DNA from: Pseudomonas sp. N040
GTDB taxonomy: Bacteria; Pseudomonadota; Gammaproteobacteria; Pseudomonadales; Pseudomonadaceae
NCBI RefSeq assembly: GCF_015637705.1
Contig: NZ_JADOBE010000001.1
Location: forward strand, 124,001-188,000
DNA length: 64,000 nucleotides
Direction: 5' to 3'
This document shows, in pieces, positions 54,992 through 64,000 of the stretch. Below the pieces are notes generated by a model. That model did no database searches and was not told the DNA's origin. It saw only the letters and a program-made list of their open reading frames with translations. The position numbers and the translations under genes are program-made. The first letter of the stretch is position 1. Each line of letters starts with the position of its first letter.

Positions 54992-57900
54992 ATGGAGCTT
55001 AAAGAATTCCCCATGCTGTCCGTGGATGTGCTGGCTCTTTCAACCAAAGAGTCTATAGACGGCTTTTTAACAGGACAGCCGATTTCTCTCCAAAGCTACC
55101 AAGATGAATGGCTTGCTGTTCAGGGCAACGAAAGTATCAAAGTGAAATGCTCTGCGGTAACACAAGATTTGTTTAGCAGGCTGGTGCTTCGAGATCAGGT
55201 GCGCTGGCTACTAACCAGTAAGGAGAACACCAAGCAGAGTAGCAAGCTGCTGGTGCAGTACTGTGCACCTGTTGAAGTGACAGCCATGCAGCTTGAGATT
55301 GGGGTCGATGAGCTGATTGCAGACGACCTCTACAGCAAGCATGAAATCCGGGATAAGAACCTAGCCTCGGCCTGCCAATGGTTAACAGATCAGTTCCTTG
55401 TGAGCGGCCTTGCCGAAGGCAACTGGCTGACGGTTGCCCGTTTCAGTAATAGCGCCACGAAAGGAGGCTTCCAAATCCTTGGCAAGGGTTGGCGTGCTGA
55501 TGTTGAGCAACAGCAGAACGGCGGGCTTCTGATCAAACGCATTACGCGTCACTCGCGTCGAGACGGGGCCTTCTCATTACTGATCGGCCAATTCGAATTT
55601 CGGGATGTCTCTGTTGCGACGGTTCTCAATAGTCCCAGCCAACAAGCCTTGCTGAATGCTGCGTTGCGAGACAGTGCCACTTATCTGGAGCTGTGGAATC
55701 TCTATAACGACAAGGAGTGGAAGAGCGCGTTAAAAAAGGCAGAAACCTTACGCTCACTTCGCTTCGTTCAATGGGAGGGTATTGAAGAAGGACGTGAGAA
55801 CGTATGGCGCCTGACTCCGAAATCTCAGGACGACTACCAGGAATTCCGTGACCGTTGGCGAAACCTTGAGCTGCCAGATAACACTCAGGTTGATCTCGGT
55901 CTGGAACCCCCAGACTGGGCGGAAGAACTGGCTACGGATGAGACAAATGCCGACCAGAATATTCCGCGCGGCACCATACGTTTTGAACGTGAAGGTGTTG
56001 TTTTTAAACCGACTACAACCCGGCGCGGTGTTCGCCTTAAAAAGCCTGATGGCTGGATGTACCTGTCACTGGCCGGAGACAGGACTATCGGTAAAAGGCG
56101 CCACGCGGCCAAACAATCGATTGATTCGGGCAAACGACTTCCGCAATTAAAGTGGTTACTGGAAGGCGTGACCGTACCAGCTTCAAGGCGCCGGCCAATT
56201 AATGGATTGACGCCATATGCACTGGAAACCTTTAAAGGTGGAAAGCCGACAGAGAAGCAGGCGCTTGCTCTGGATACCGCACTCAATACTCCCGACATGG
56301 CCGTCATCATTGGCCCCCCTGGAACCGGAAAGACGCAGGTGATCGCAGCATTACAGCGACGTCTGGCGGAGGAAGCTCAAGACAGGAACATTGCTGCACA
56401 GGTTCTGATCAGCAGTTTCCAGCATGACGCCGTGGACAATGCACTGGATCGCAGCGACGTGTTCGGATTGCCCGGAGCGAGAGTGGGCGGTAAGCGCGGA
56501 GCGCAGGATGATGGGCCCGTGATTGATCCATGGCTGGATCGTCAGGTCAATCACCTGCAGGAGAAGGTTGCAGAGCAATACAGCAAATACCCCGAATTGG
56601 AGCGACTCAGGGATCTATCAACCCAGCTGGCTCTGGCCAGAATTTCCGGTACTTCACCAACCCTTCAAGCCGAGACCTTCGCCAGTATTCTGGACGCATT
56701 GCGTGAGCTGAGTGACAACGGCCTCTCGTTGAAACTAGAGCTTGAAAGTCAGATTGAGGACCATATCGAGAACCTGCAAAGGCAGAACCCGGGAACGAAA
56801 TCGAGTGCGCAGCATGATCAAGCCTTGAGACGAATCCGTGCGTTAAGGGTTGAGAGAAGCTCATTCAACGATGATGGTCCAGATCGCGCCTGGGACTTGT
56901 TTAGCTGGTTGAAGCGCGACAACACCTACACGAGTAATGATCTGCTTTCCTTGTTGCAGGATGCAGCGGATAGCACGCAGCCCCCAGACTCCATTTTGCA
57001 TGATTTGGCAGTCTGGAAAATCCAACTACTCGATCAGTTCATGCCCGATTACCGGCCGGCAGAATTGAGACACCAGGTATCACCTGAGGGGTTGGCGTTG
57101 CTTGATAAAATTGATCGCGAACTTAAGGACAGACTTAGCGAGCGAAAGCTTGGCGTGGCCTGGGTACTGGAGCAGCTTGCAGACAGCCTAGAGATGGATC
57201 GAGCGGCTGCACTGGCAGTCGTGCACGAGTACTCCATGGTAGTAGGTGCCACTTGCCAGCAGGCAGCAGGCAAGCAGATGGCTAGTCTTAAATCAGTTTC
57301 TGGCCTCGACAGTACTGACATTGAGTTCGATACCGTGGTGGTCGATGAGGCTGCCAGAGCCAATCCGCTGGATCTTTTTATACCCATGGCCATGGCCAAG
57401 CGCCGAGTGGTGCTGGTAGGTGATGACCGGCAGTTACCGCACATGCTTGAGCCGGACATTGAAGGTCAACTGCAAGAAGAGCATCAACTGACTGAACTTC
57501 AGTTGGTGGCCTTCCGTTCCAGCCTTTTCGAGCGCATGCGCGTGAAGCTGCAGGAGCTTGAGAAAATAGACAACATTCGCCGCGTAGTAATGCTGGATAC
57601 CCAATTTCGCATGCATCCACTGCTCGGTGAGTTTGTCAGTAAGCAGTTTTATGAAGCCGTGGGCCTTGGCCAGATTCACTCTAAGCGATGCGCGGATGAT
57701 TTCGCATTTTCAGAAGACTTTCTTAGTGCTCTTGGCCCGCTGGCATCCAACTATCGTGACCGGGTTTGCCAATGGATTGATGTGCCCGCCTCTCAGGGTA
57801 AGGATCAGCGCAGGGGTACAAGTCGGATAAGAGAGATTGAGGCAGAACGCATCGCGGATGAGGTAGTCAGGCTGCTGAGGGCAGGAGGCGATGGCCTTTC

Positions 57901-58393
57901 GATCGGTGTGATTACCTTCTATGCACCCCAGCGAGATCTGATCATGGAAAAGCTTTCTGAGCAGCGCATTGACGAGATGCCGCTGATGGAGTTGCGGAAC
58001 GGTGCATACGAACCCCATGAGCATTTCAGATGGGCCCGAAAAGTACGCGGGGATGGTTCTGTCAGTCTGGAAGAAAGATTGCGGGTGGGCACAGTCGACG
58101 CCTTTCAGGGTAAAGAGTTCGATGTTGTGCTCCTGTCCTGCGTTCGGACCTATAAGCCTTCAAAGCCAGGGCAGGAGAGCGACGATACCGCAGCCCGCGA
58201 GAAACAACTTAACCGGCAATTTGGATTTTTAAGGTTGCCCAACAGGATGAACGTGGCCATGAGCCGTCAACGGCAAATGCTGATCTGTGTCGGCGATGCA
58301 GCATTAGCCACGTCGGCTGAGGCGCAAGAGGCAGTACCTGCGTTGGCAGCATTCCATCAGATGTGCGGAGGCGCGCATGGCAGCCTTCGTTGA
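54992..58393 (+). CDS. Large SF1 (Upf1-like) helicase of the TerY-P operon
   Basis: This 1133-residue protein has an N-terminal region (1-400) of unknown fold. The SF1B helicase follows, with Walker A GPPGTGKTQ (about 440), a long helical insert (520-740), Walker B VVVDEAARANP (about 783) and GDDRQLPHM. Motif IV-like QFRMHPLLGEF (about 870), VDAFQGKEFDVVLLS and MNVAMSRQRQ (motif VI) complete it. It belongs to the Upf1/Dna2-like family and should translocate on single-stranded nucleic acid. It starts 6 bp after the kinase and overlaps the next gene by 17 bp. Confidence 0.92.
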   Translation: MELKEFPMLSVDVLALSTKESIDGFLTGQPISLQSYQDEWLAVQGNESIKVKCSAVTQDLFSRLVLRDQVRWLLTSKENTKQSSKLLVQYCAPVEVTAMQLEIGVDELIADDLYSKHEIRDKNLASACQWLTDQFLVSGLAEGNWLTVARFSNSATKGGFQILGKGWRADVEQQQNGGLLIKRITRHSRRDGAFSLLIGQFEFRDVSVATVLNSPSQQALLNAALRDSATYLELWNLYNDKEWKSALKKAETLRSLRFVQWEGIEEGRENVWRLTPKSQDDYQEFRDRWRNLELPDNTQVDLGLEPPDWAEELATDETNADQNIPRGTIRFEREGVVFKPTTTRRGVRLKKPDGWMYLSLAGDRTIGKRRHAAKQSIDSGKRLPQLKWLLEGVTVPASRRRPINGLTPYALETFKGGKPTEKQALALDTALNTPDMAVIIGPPGTGKTQVIAALQRRLAEEAQDRNIAAQVLISSFQHDAVDNALDRSDVFGLPGARVGGKRGAQDDGPVIDPWLDRQVNHLQEKVAEQYSKYPELERLRDLSTQLALARISGTSPTLQAETFASILDALRELSDNGLSLKLELESQIEDHIENLQRQNPGTKSSAQHDQALRRIRALRVERSSFNDDGPDRAWDLFSWLKRDNTYTSNDLLSLLQDAADSTQPPDSILHDLAVWKIQLLDQFMPDYRPAELRHQVSPEGLALLDKIDRELKDRLSERKLGVAWVLEQLADSLEMDRAAALAVVHEYSMVVGATCQQAAGKQMASLKSVSGLDSTDIEFDTVVVDEAARANPLDLFIPMAMAKRRVVLVGDDRQLPHMLEPDIEGQLQEEHQLTELQLVAFRSSLFERMRVKLQELEKIDNIRRVVMLDTQFRMHPLLGEFVSKQFYEAVGLGQIHSKRCADDFAFSEDFLSALGPLASNYRDRVCQWIDVPASQGKDQRRGTSRIREIEAERIADEVVRLLRAGGDGLSIGVITFYAPQRDLIMEKLSEQRIDEMPLMELRNGAYEPHEHFRWARKVRGDGSVSLEERLRVGTVDAFQGKEFDVVLLSCVRTYKPSKPGQESDDTAAREKQLNRQFGFLRLPNRMNVAMSRQRQMLICVGDAALATSAEAQEAVPALAAFHQMCGGAHGSLR

Positions 58394-59867
58394 GTCCGGC
58401 ATGTTTCTAAAGTTTGGTTCAAAACCGAGAGGCAAGATAAGGGCGGTGCTTTGGCCGGTACTGGTGCATCGCGTTTTGTATCCGGACATCAAACGGACGT
58501 CATTGAATCTATTGCAACGCGCGGTGCTTGGTTTGATTCGTGCCAAAACAGTACGCGCAGATGATCTTGCCTCGTTAACTGGTCTTCACCTCAACCTGAT
58601 CAAGTTGATACTGGCGCAGGGAGTCAGTAACGGGTGGCTGGTTGATAACGCTGATGAACTGACACCCAACGGTAATAAATTGCTGAATGACGAGGATTTC
58701 GACGAGGCCAATATGAAATCCGGCTATTTGCTGCAGGATGCGCTAACCGGACGGTTCTGGCCTCGTTTTGTTGTACAGCTTAGTCAAATGGAGCCTATAG
58801 ACCAACTGGCCCGCTTCCCCGAGTTCGTGGAAGAGCGAAAAAAAGGCAAAAAGATCAGCCCCTTCATGCTGGCTGCCAAGCGTACAACGCTGCCCGAACT
58901 CGACCATGAGTCTTTGATGCTTGTCTACCGTGATTACCGTGAAGATTATCGCGCGAGCCAGCAGTTGGGACAGTCGGCTCATTTGCCAGAGCAAATCAGC
59001 TTGCAGGGTGTTCAGCGTCTGGATGCCTCGACTCAGCCGGCCCGTGTTCTTGTTTGGGTGTCAGCCGATGAGGACGGGTTGGGACTTTGGTCGGTCAAGG
59101 ACCCCTTCGAGTTCCGAGGCAATGCATGGTGGTTGCAAGAGACACTTATGCAGGCAATTGAGGATCATCCACACCTGCTCGCCCATCTTGAGTCGCTGGT
59201 AAGCATTCCGCGAATCGATAACCAGAGTGTTGAGCAATGGCTGGAAGCACTGCACAAACAGACTGAGCTTCAGGTGTTGATTGAATACCCTTGGGTTGAA
59301 CGCCAGCCCGATATCAAAAGGCATCTGGCTGCATTGCTGGTGCGAAGGGAGAAACTGCTGCAGGGCGATACCAGTCCGCAAGAGTTAGATGCCGCACTGG
59401 TGGAAAGTCAGAAATTGCTGGAAGTGCTCATGCAATGGCTGATTCGTGCTTATCCGGCTGACGTAGGGCTGTTACCAAGTCAGCAAAGAGCCGACTACAG
59501 GCTTAATCAGAGGATTCTCAATGCGTTGCAGATTCCTGCATTAACTGTGGGCGTGATTAGTTTACTGGCAAGGCAGAAGCTTGATCAGGTGATTCGAGCC
59601 TGCTCCAAACCAGTCTCTTCGCTCAAGGCTCTGCTATTTGCTGCCGTCATGGGAACGTTCAATGAACCTGGACACCCGTTCAAGGTTATGGGCCCTGCTG
59701 AATTGCAGCTTGAGAAGCTGCTGGATCTGGCGGACCTGCGGAATCAGAGCAGCCATGCCCAGAGCAGTTTTACTGGAAAAGAACAAACCCAACTCACGGA
59801 GCGTATGGCATTGGACAGTATCCAGTTCGCCCTGAGCTTCACCGCACAGTTTAAGGAATGGATGTAA
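58377..59867 (+). CDS. Unknown 496-residue protein with a HEPN-like RX4H motif
   Basis: No family is recognised. Residues 40-100 read as a winged helix (DDLASLTGLHLNLIKLILAQ, NGWLVDNADELTPNG). The C-terminal 110 residues are helical and contain LADLRNQSSHA, with R and H separated by four residues (about 455-460), the signature of HEPN RNases. This could make it the toxic arm of the operon, but HEPN folds also occur as inactive scaffolds. It is sandwiched between and overlapping the helicase and the McrB-like gene (TAATG). Confidence 0.7.
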   Translation: MAAFVESGMFLKFGSKPRGKIRAVLWPVLVHRVLYPDIKRTSLNLLQRAVLGLIRAKTVRADDLASLTGLHLNLIKLILAQGVSNGWLVDNADELTPNGNKLLNDEDFDEANMKSGYLLQDALTGRFWPRFVVQLSQMEPIDQLARFPEFVEERKKGKKISPFMLAAKRTTLPELDHESLMLVYRDYREDYRASQQLGQSAHLPEQISLQGVQRLDASTQPARVLVWVSADEDGLGLWSVKDPFEFRGNAWWLQETLMQAIEDHPHLLAHLESLVSIPRIDNQSVEQWLEALHKQTELQVLIEYPWVERQPDIKRHLAALLVRREKLLQGDTSPQELDAALVESQKLLEVLMQWLIRAYPADVGLLPSQQRADYRLNQRILNALQIPALTVGVISLLARQKLDQVIRACSKPVSSLKALLFAAVMGTFNEPGHPFKVMGPAELQLEKLLDLADLRNQSSHAQSSFTGKEQTQLTERMALDSIQFALSFTAQFKEWM

Positions 59868-62314
59868 TGGGTAAGAAGAGCGCGAATAAGTTTGGCCCTC
59901 AACAGGTGCCTGTAGCTGCTACGGTAGTGCCACGTCCTTCGCTGGAGAAGCAGCTACATACTTGGGAAGCTTCATTTGAGAGCGCCTCCAAGGTTTACCA
60001 GTCGTTCGATATGAGCATGGACATCCATGTGGAACAGGACTGGTTACGCAGTGTTCTTGAAAGGTTTCAGGCCGATGGGGACACTGATCTAGCACGCTGG
60101 ATTGAGCGATTCGCAGATTTCAGCAAAGAGTTGGTTAAGTTCAAGGATCGTTTACACGAGGAGTCCGCAGAACGCTGGGAGCAGGCAAACAGCCTAGTCG
60201 CCGGTATCGGCGCAAGGGAGCAGATACTTGCCGTGCAACAGGACACGTTCGAGGCGGGAAAAGCAGCCTTTGACGATGCAAAGGCTGCTTTAGTCGCCGA
60301 GCAAGCACAGTTGGCCCGCAGAAAATCAGAACTGCTGGATGCCGAGCGCTCACTGAAATTGCGTGAAGCTAACGCTCAAGCCGGTTTTGTTGAACAGAAT
60401 GAACAGGCATTACGCCAGCTTGAGGAGCGTCAACATCAACTTATCAAGCAACAAGAAGGCTTCCTGCAAGACGTGCAGGATGAAAAGCGCAAGCTTGATT
60501 CCGAATTAGCACAAGCTGCCCGGCGCTTGGCTGAGATCAAATACAGCTGCTCCGAGGAAGAGTCTGAGCGCATAAAGCGGCTTGATGATCGTGAACATGA
60601 AATCAAGCAGAGCAAGATGGAGCTTGATCGTGCGCGCAGTCGACAGGATCGAGAGTGGGCTGATATCAAATCTGCAGAGGCCAGCCTTGAACATCGTGTT
60701 GCAGCTGAAATTGAAACGGAGCGTGCCAGCCATGAGCATGCATTAGCAAAGCTCGAACAGCAGCGTGACAACGCATGGAAAAAGGCAGAAGCCCTCAAAG
60801 ACAAGCTGTCGAATATGCAGGAGCTGGCCCAGGTACTCGGCGAAAGATCTGCGGCCGATATCCTTGAGGAACTTGATGTTCTGAAGCATGACAACGTGAC
60901 GCTGAAACGTAGTTTTGAGCAGTCGGATACTTCAGAGCTGCAGCGGGAACTCGACTACCTTCGCAGCAGCAAGGCTGATCTGGAGCGTGATCTTTCTGTG
61001 ATCAGGCCCGAGCTGGATGAGTGCCGGCGCGAATTGAGCAGCAAACGTGTTGCTTCGACTGAACTTGAGGCGGTGGCGCGGGAAAAGCGCGTGCTTGAGC
61101 AACACAAGAACACACTAACTGTGCATATTGATGATCTGGAAAGCCGGATCGACCAACTGACCAATGCCCAGAAAACTCAAACGCCGTTCCCGGCCATGTC
61201 TCTGATGGATGCTGAAAGGGAATACCGGGCAAGTATGGAGCTTGAATCCGTACCAGGACTCAAACAGTTTGCAGAAGAGTTACAACACCGAATTGCCAGT
61301 GCAGAAAAGCCTGTCGAGTTGTTTTATCCACTTGAAGATATTCGCTTACTGCTTGGCGGCTTGGCCATGAGTCAGCTACATGTGTTTCAGGGAATTAGTG
61401 GTACGGGCAAAACCAGTCTGGCAAAGGCCTTTGCCAAGGCCATGGGAGGTTTCTGCACCGATATTGCTGTTCAGGCAGGTTGGCGTGACCGAGACGACTT
61501 GCTCGGCCATTACAACGCCTTCGAACGGCGTTTTTATGAGAAGGATTGCCTGCAAGCTCTTTACAAGGCTCAAACGCCGCGCTGGCGAGATACCTGCAAC
61601 GTGATTCTCCTTGATGAGATGAATCTCTCGCGCCCAGAACAATACTTTGCAGAATTCCTTTCGGCCCTAGAGAAAAACAATCGGGATGAACGCCTGATCA
61701 GCCTGGCAGAGACGGCCATGCCCAATGCTCCAATGATGTTGCGGGAAGGGCGCAAAATTCTTGTGCCCAACAACGTTTGGTTTATCGGAACCGCCAACCA
61801 TGACGAAACTACAAACGAGCTTGCAGATAAGACCTACGACCGTGCGCATGTGATGACCCTGCCCAAGCAGGACCACAGTTTCACTATCAAGCACTACGAT
61901 CCTGCTAGCTTCTCGTATACCTCTCTGAACAAGGCATTCGACGAGGCATGCAATAAACACCGCCAAGAAGTCGGTGATCTGCTGAAATGGCTCAGTGAGG
62001 ACGACCTGACCGCGCGACTTGAAAAAGATTTCGGGCTAGGCTGGGGTAATCGCTTTGAGAAGCAAGCGAAGAGATTTATTCCTGTGATCAAGGCGGCGGG
62101 GGGCTCCGAGGGAGAAGCTCTGGATCACCTGTTGTCCACGCGTGTCATGCGCAAGGGTAAGGTTACCGGCCGTTACGATGTGAGCCTTGATGCTCTGAAA
62201 ACGCTACAGGATGCATTGCTTTCGTTCTGGGATGCCTCCGGTCTTGATGGTGTGCCAGAACGCTGCAATCAGCTGCTGGAAGTCGACATCCGCCGCCTAG
62301 AAGGCGTTAGCTGA
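59867..62314 (+). CDS. McrB-like AAA+ protein with long coiled coil
   Basis: The start at 59867 (MGKKSANKFGPQ) is chosen because it forms a TAATG overlap and AAGGA is 10 bp upstream; ATG 59858 is too close to it. The product is 815 residues. A long coiled coil (about 100-430) precedes the AAA+ domain with Walker A ISGTGKTSLAK (about 508), Walker B LLDEMNLSRPEQYFAEFLSA (about 580) and sensor 1 FIGTANHDETTN (about 640), the McrB/dynein-like pattern. McrB uses GTP; the nucleotide here is unknown. It is the motor partner of the next gene, whose start overlaps its stop. Confidence 0.88.
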   Translation: MGKKSANKFGPQQVPVAATVVPRPSLEKQLHTWEASFESASKVYQSFDMSMDIHVEQDWLRSVLERFQADGDTDLARWIERFADFSKELVKFKDRLHEESAERWEQANSLVAGIGAREQILAVQQDTFEAGKAAFDDAKAALVAEQAQLARRKSELLDAERSLKLREANAQAGFVEQNEQALRQLEERQHQLIKQQEGFLQDVQDEKRKLDSELAQAARRLAEIKYSCSEEESERIKRLDDREHEIKQSKMELDRARSRQDREWADIKSAEASLEHRVAAEIETERASHEHALAKLEQQRDNAWKKAEALKDKLSNMQELAQVLGERSAADILEELDVLKHDNVTLKRSFEQSDTSELQRELDYLRSSKADLERDLSVIRPELDECRRELSSKRVASTELEAVAREKRVLEQHKNTLTVHIDDLESRIDQLTNAQKTQTPFPAMSLMDAEREYRASMELESVPGLKQFAEELQHRIASAEKPVELFYPLEDIRLLLGGLAMSQLHVFQGISGTGKTSLAKAFAKAMGGFCTDIAVQAGWRDRDDLLGHYNAFERRFYEKDCLQALYKAQTPRWRDTCNVILLDEMNLSRPEQYFAEFLSALEKNNRDERLISLAETAMPNAPMMLREGRKILVPNNVWFIGTANHDETTNELADKTYDRAHVMTLPKQDHSFTIKHYDPASFSYTSLNKAFDEACNKHRQEVGDLLKWLSEDDLTARLEKDFGLGWGNRFEKQAKRFIPVIKAAGGSEGEALDHLLSTRVMRKGKVTGRYDVSLDALKTLQDALLSFWDASGLDGVPERCNQLLEVDIRRLEGVS

Positions 62315-64000
62315 TGTGGCTGGACCGACTGACAGGAAAGCCGCTGCGTGACCTTCCGGAAAAGGTTGAGCCTGGTCGATATTGGGCAGGCTCAACCGGG
62401 CTGACACTGAATGGCCATACGCCCAATTTCTCGGGCATTTTGGTAGAAGATGAAGGGCAGCGGTGCCAGCTAAATGATCAGGTTCGGTCGTTCGTCCTGC
62501 CAAGCCAGATTGATGTTGCAAGCACCGAGCTTTTGTTCAAGGCAATATCCACGCTCGATGCTTATCATCAGCAGGCCGACGCACTGATATCCCCGCTTAT
62601 GCCAGCTGCGATTGTCGATGATCAAGGGCACCTCCAGCCGTTCGAGGAGCAGTTGCTGGAGGTCGTAAGTAAAGGTCATTTGCATCGAATTTCCCAACAC
62701 CCCCGGCTGGACATGCACTATGAGGATGAAGTCACGGATATTGCTCGCGCTCGGAAGCTTTCCAAAGGAGCACTGGTGCATCTTGCGTCCCACTCGGAGT
62801 GCTGGCAGCGTCAAACACTCAGTGGAGTTATCCCCAGAAAGGTTATGGCCCGATTCAGCCAGGACGATTTCGGTATCTATGAAAACCGAGTATATGCAAG
62901 GCTACTAGACAAGATTGACAGATATCTTCGAGTCAGACTCTCAACCCTTAGCAGCTTGCATGCGACCCTTGAACAAGCGATGGAGTTTTACAAATCTGCA
63001 GACATAAACCATCGACTTGCCCACGCGGTATGTGATCTATGGGGCATGACCTTTGGAGATCAGATTAAGACCAGCAATGCTTCTAATCTTTTGAATAAAT
63101 CACTGGAAGAGCTGCAGAAGCTTCACAAAACCATACGCCAGTTGCAGCAAAGTGGTCTGTATACGTTGGTTGATCGCAACGCCCGGGTCGAAAGCGCTCT
63201 TCATCGCACAAATATTCTTAGCCATGACCCTGACTACAGGCATGTGGCGACGCTATGGGACCTTTTGGGGCGAACCCAGGGGAGTGTCGTTGTTACTGCC
63301 GAGGAACGTTTCAGGAAGAATCAGCAACTTGCCCAGGCATATTCGAGTTATACGGGCCTTGTAATACGCAGGGCACTGCAGCCTTATTTGGGCGGAAATA
63401 AACAGGGTATATGGGGTGGCAGAACTCTACAGCTTCGCCAGAGTGGTCTGGAGTGGGAACTACTGAGTACCGGAGCCGGCTCATCTGAGGATGAAGTGTT
63501 ACTGACAGTAGTTCCCTGGCTGACAACTGGTACACCCTCTGAGCAAGCAATGCCTGCCAACCGTTTCATAGCCTGGCCAGCGATCGGCCAGGACCTGCCG
63601 GAGGATGCTTTTTCTGGGCAATGGGTGCCATTGTCTCCTTCAGACATGTACTGCGAGGAGAGATTTGGATTGCTGATTGATCGCACTCTGCAGCGCCTTT
63701 TGTTGGAAAATTATGGCCAGCCGCTGGAGAAAGTGCCGACGGCTGTGCTGAGTCTTGCTGAGGCTTTACCGGCGATTCGCGTTGACCTGAAAGCCAAAAC
63801 GTTACAGCTCAAGGAAATGCTGGCAGGCGAACCCCTCAATGAGCTCCAAGCGGCATTGAAGTCTGCCAACGCATTACGACTAGGTACTGACTTGCTAAGG
63901 TGCAACGAAGACATTATCGCATTGCAGATATGTCCGGTATGCAGGAACAAAGTACGCTTGGTTTTCCAGGATCCTTCTGGCTTCAAAGCAAATTGTGACG
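62314..64000 (+). CDS. McrC-like / DUF2357-like partner, cut by the window edge
   Basis: This frame starts in the TGATG overlap at 62314 and stays open for 562 codons to the window end, so it lacks a stop here. The segment FGIYENRVYARLLDKIDRYL (about 187-206) resembles the ENR-containing core of DUF2357/McrC-type partners of McrB-like motors. A CPVC zinc-ribbon half (about 544-547) lies near the cut end, with a further Cys at 561. The nuclease part, if present, is outside the window. Family assignment is from one motif and gene order only. Confidence 0.7.
   Translation, partial: MWLDRLTGKPLRDLPEKVEPGRYWAGSTGLTLNGHTPNFSGILVEDEGQRCQLNDQVRSFVLPSQIDVASTELLFKAISTLDAYHQQADALISPLMPAAIVDDQGHLQPFEEQLLEVVSKGHLHRISQHPRLDMHYEDEVTDIARARKLSKGALVHLASHSECWQRQTLSGVIPRKVMARFSQDDFGIYENRVYARLLDKIDRYLRVRLSTLSSLHATLEQAMEFYKSADINHRLAHAVCDLWGMTFGDQIKTSNASNLLNKSLEELQKLHKTIRQLQQSGLYTLVDRNARVESALHRTNILSHDPDYRHVATLWDLLGRTQGSVVVTAEERFRKNQQLAQAYSSYTGLVIRRALQPYLGGNKQGIWGGRTLQLRQSGLEWELLSTGAGSSEDEVLLTVVPWLTTGTPSEQAMPANRFIAWPAIGQDLPEDAFSGQWVPLSPSDMYCEERFGLLIDRTLQRLLLENYGQPLEKVPTAVLSLAEALPAIRVDLKAKTLQLKEMLAGEPLNELQAALKSANALRLGTDLLRCNEDIIALQICPVCRNKVRLVFQDPSGFKANCD

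Noticed and set aside
28480..64000. CRISPR array or Cas genes accompanying the CARF protein
   Set aside because: No regularly spaced repeats and no Cas proteins were seen; the CARF domain is fused to a sigma-54 activator.

Overview
The window is a piece of a Pseudomonas chromosome. This is inferred from the high G+C, the gene order fbp / estA / typA / thiI / glnA / ntrB / ntrC / trmL, which I recall from Pseudomonas genomes, and the family-level identity of these proteins; no database search was possible. It has two parts: a core chromosomal segment (1 to about 28,480) and an integrated mobile element (about 28,480 to beyond 64,000) whose right end lies outside the window.

Core segment. It starts with the tail of a probable DEAD-box RNA helicase, then YceI and cytochrome b561 (divergent from an ABC-2 exporter), the autotransporter esterase EstA, a small lipoprotein, fructose-1,6-bisphosphatase, two c-di-GMP proteins (a 7TM-PAS-GGDEF protein and a membrane GGDEF-EAL protein) on either side of a glycine-zipper lipoprotein, a DUF3422 protein, a YkgJ cysteine-cluster protein, a CptA-like phosphoethanolamine transferase, TypA/BipA, ThiI, GlnA, two DUF4124 proteins, NtrB-NtrC, TrmL and GabT/GabD. 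Nitrogen control is visible in the DNA. Two NtrC-type sites plus a sigma-54 promoter precede glnA, and one NtrC site plus a sigma-54 promoter precede ntrBC.

Mobile element. It sits at a tRNA-Arg(CCG) gene that is present as one intact copy and one 5' fragment. Next come a repressor (XRE), an excisionase-like protein and a tyrosine recombinase with an operator-overlapped promoter. The cargo is almost entirely anti-phage defence. It contains (a) a sigma-54 activator with an RtcR-type CARF sensor, followed immediately by a near-consensus sigma-54 promoter and the operon hsdR-rmuC-hsdM-hsdS-OLD/TOPRIM ATPase-PLD protein; (b) a DUF3696-type ATPase with a PLD-like partner; (c) an AT-rich NERD-helicase with a small partner; (d) an accessory SSB; (e) DarT-DarG; and (f) a tightly overlapping seven-gene operon: vWA protein, PP2C phosphatase and Ser/Thr kinase (a TerY-P triad), then an Upf1-like helicase, a protein with a HEPN-like RX4H motif, a coiled-coil McrB-like AAA+ protein and an McrC-like partner cut by the window edge. 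A second sigma-54-like promoter with the same unusual TCGCT -12 box lies 35 bp before the triad.

The most interesting proposal is that the element links a nucleotide-sensing sigma-54 activator to inducible restriction, and possibly also to the phospho-signalling McrBC-like operon 20 kb away. The promoters are seen in the sequence; the induction logic is inference.
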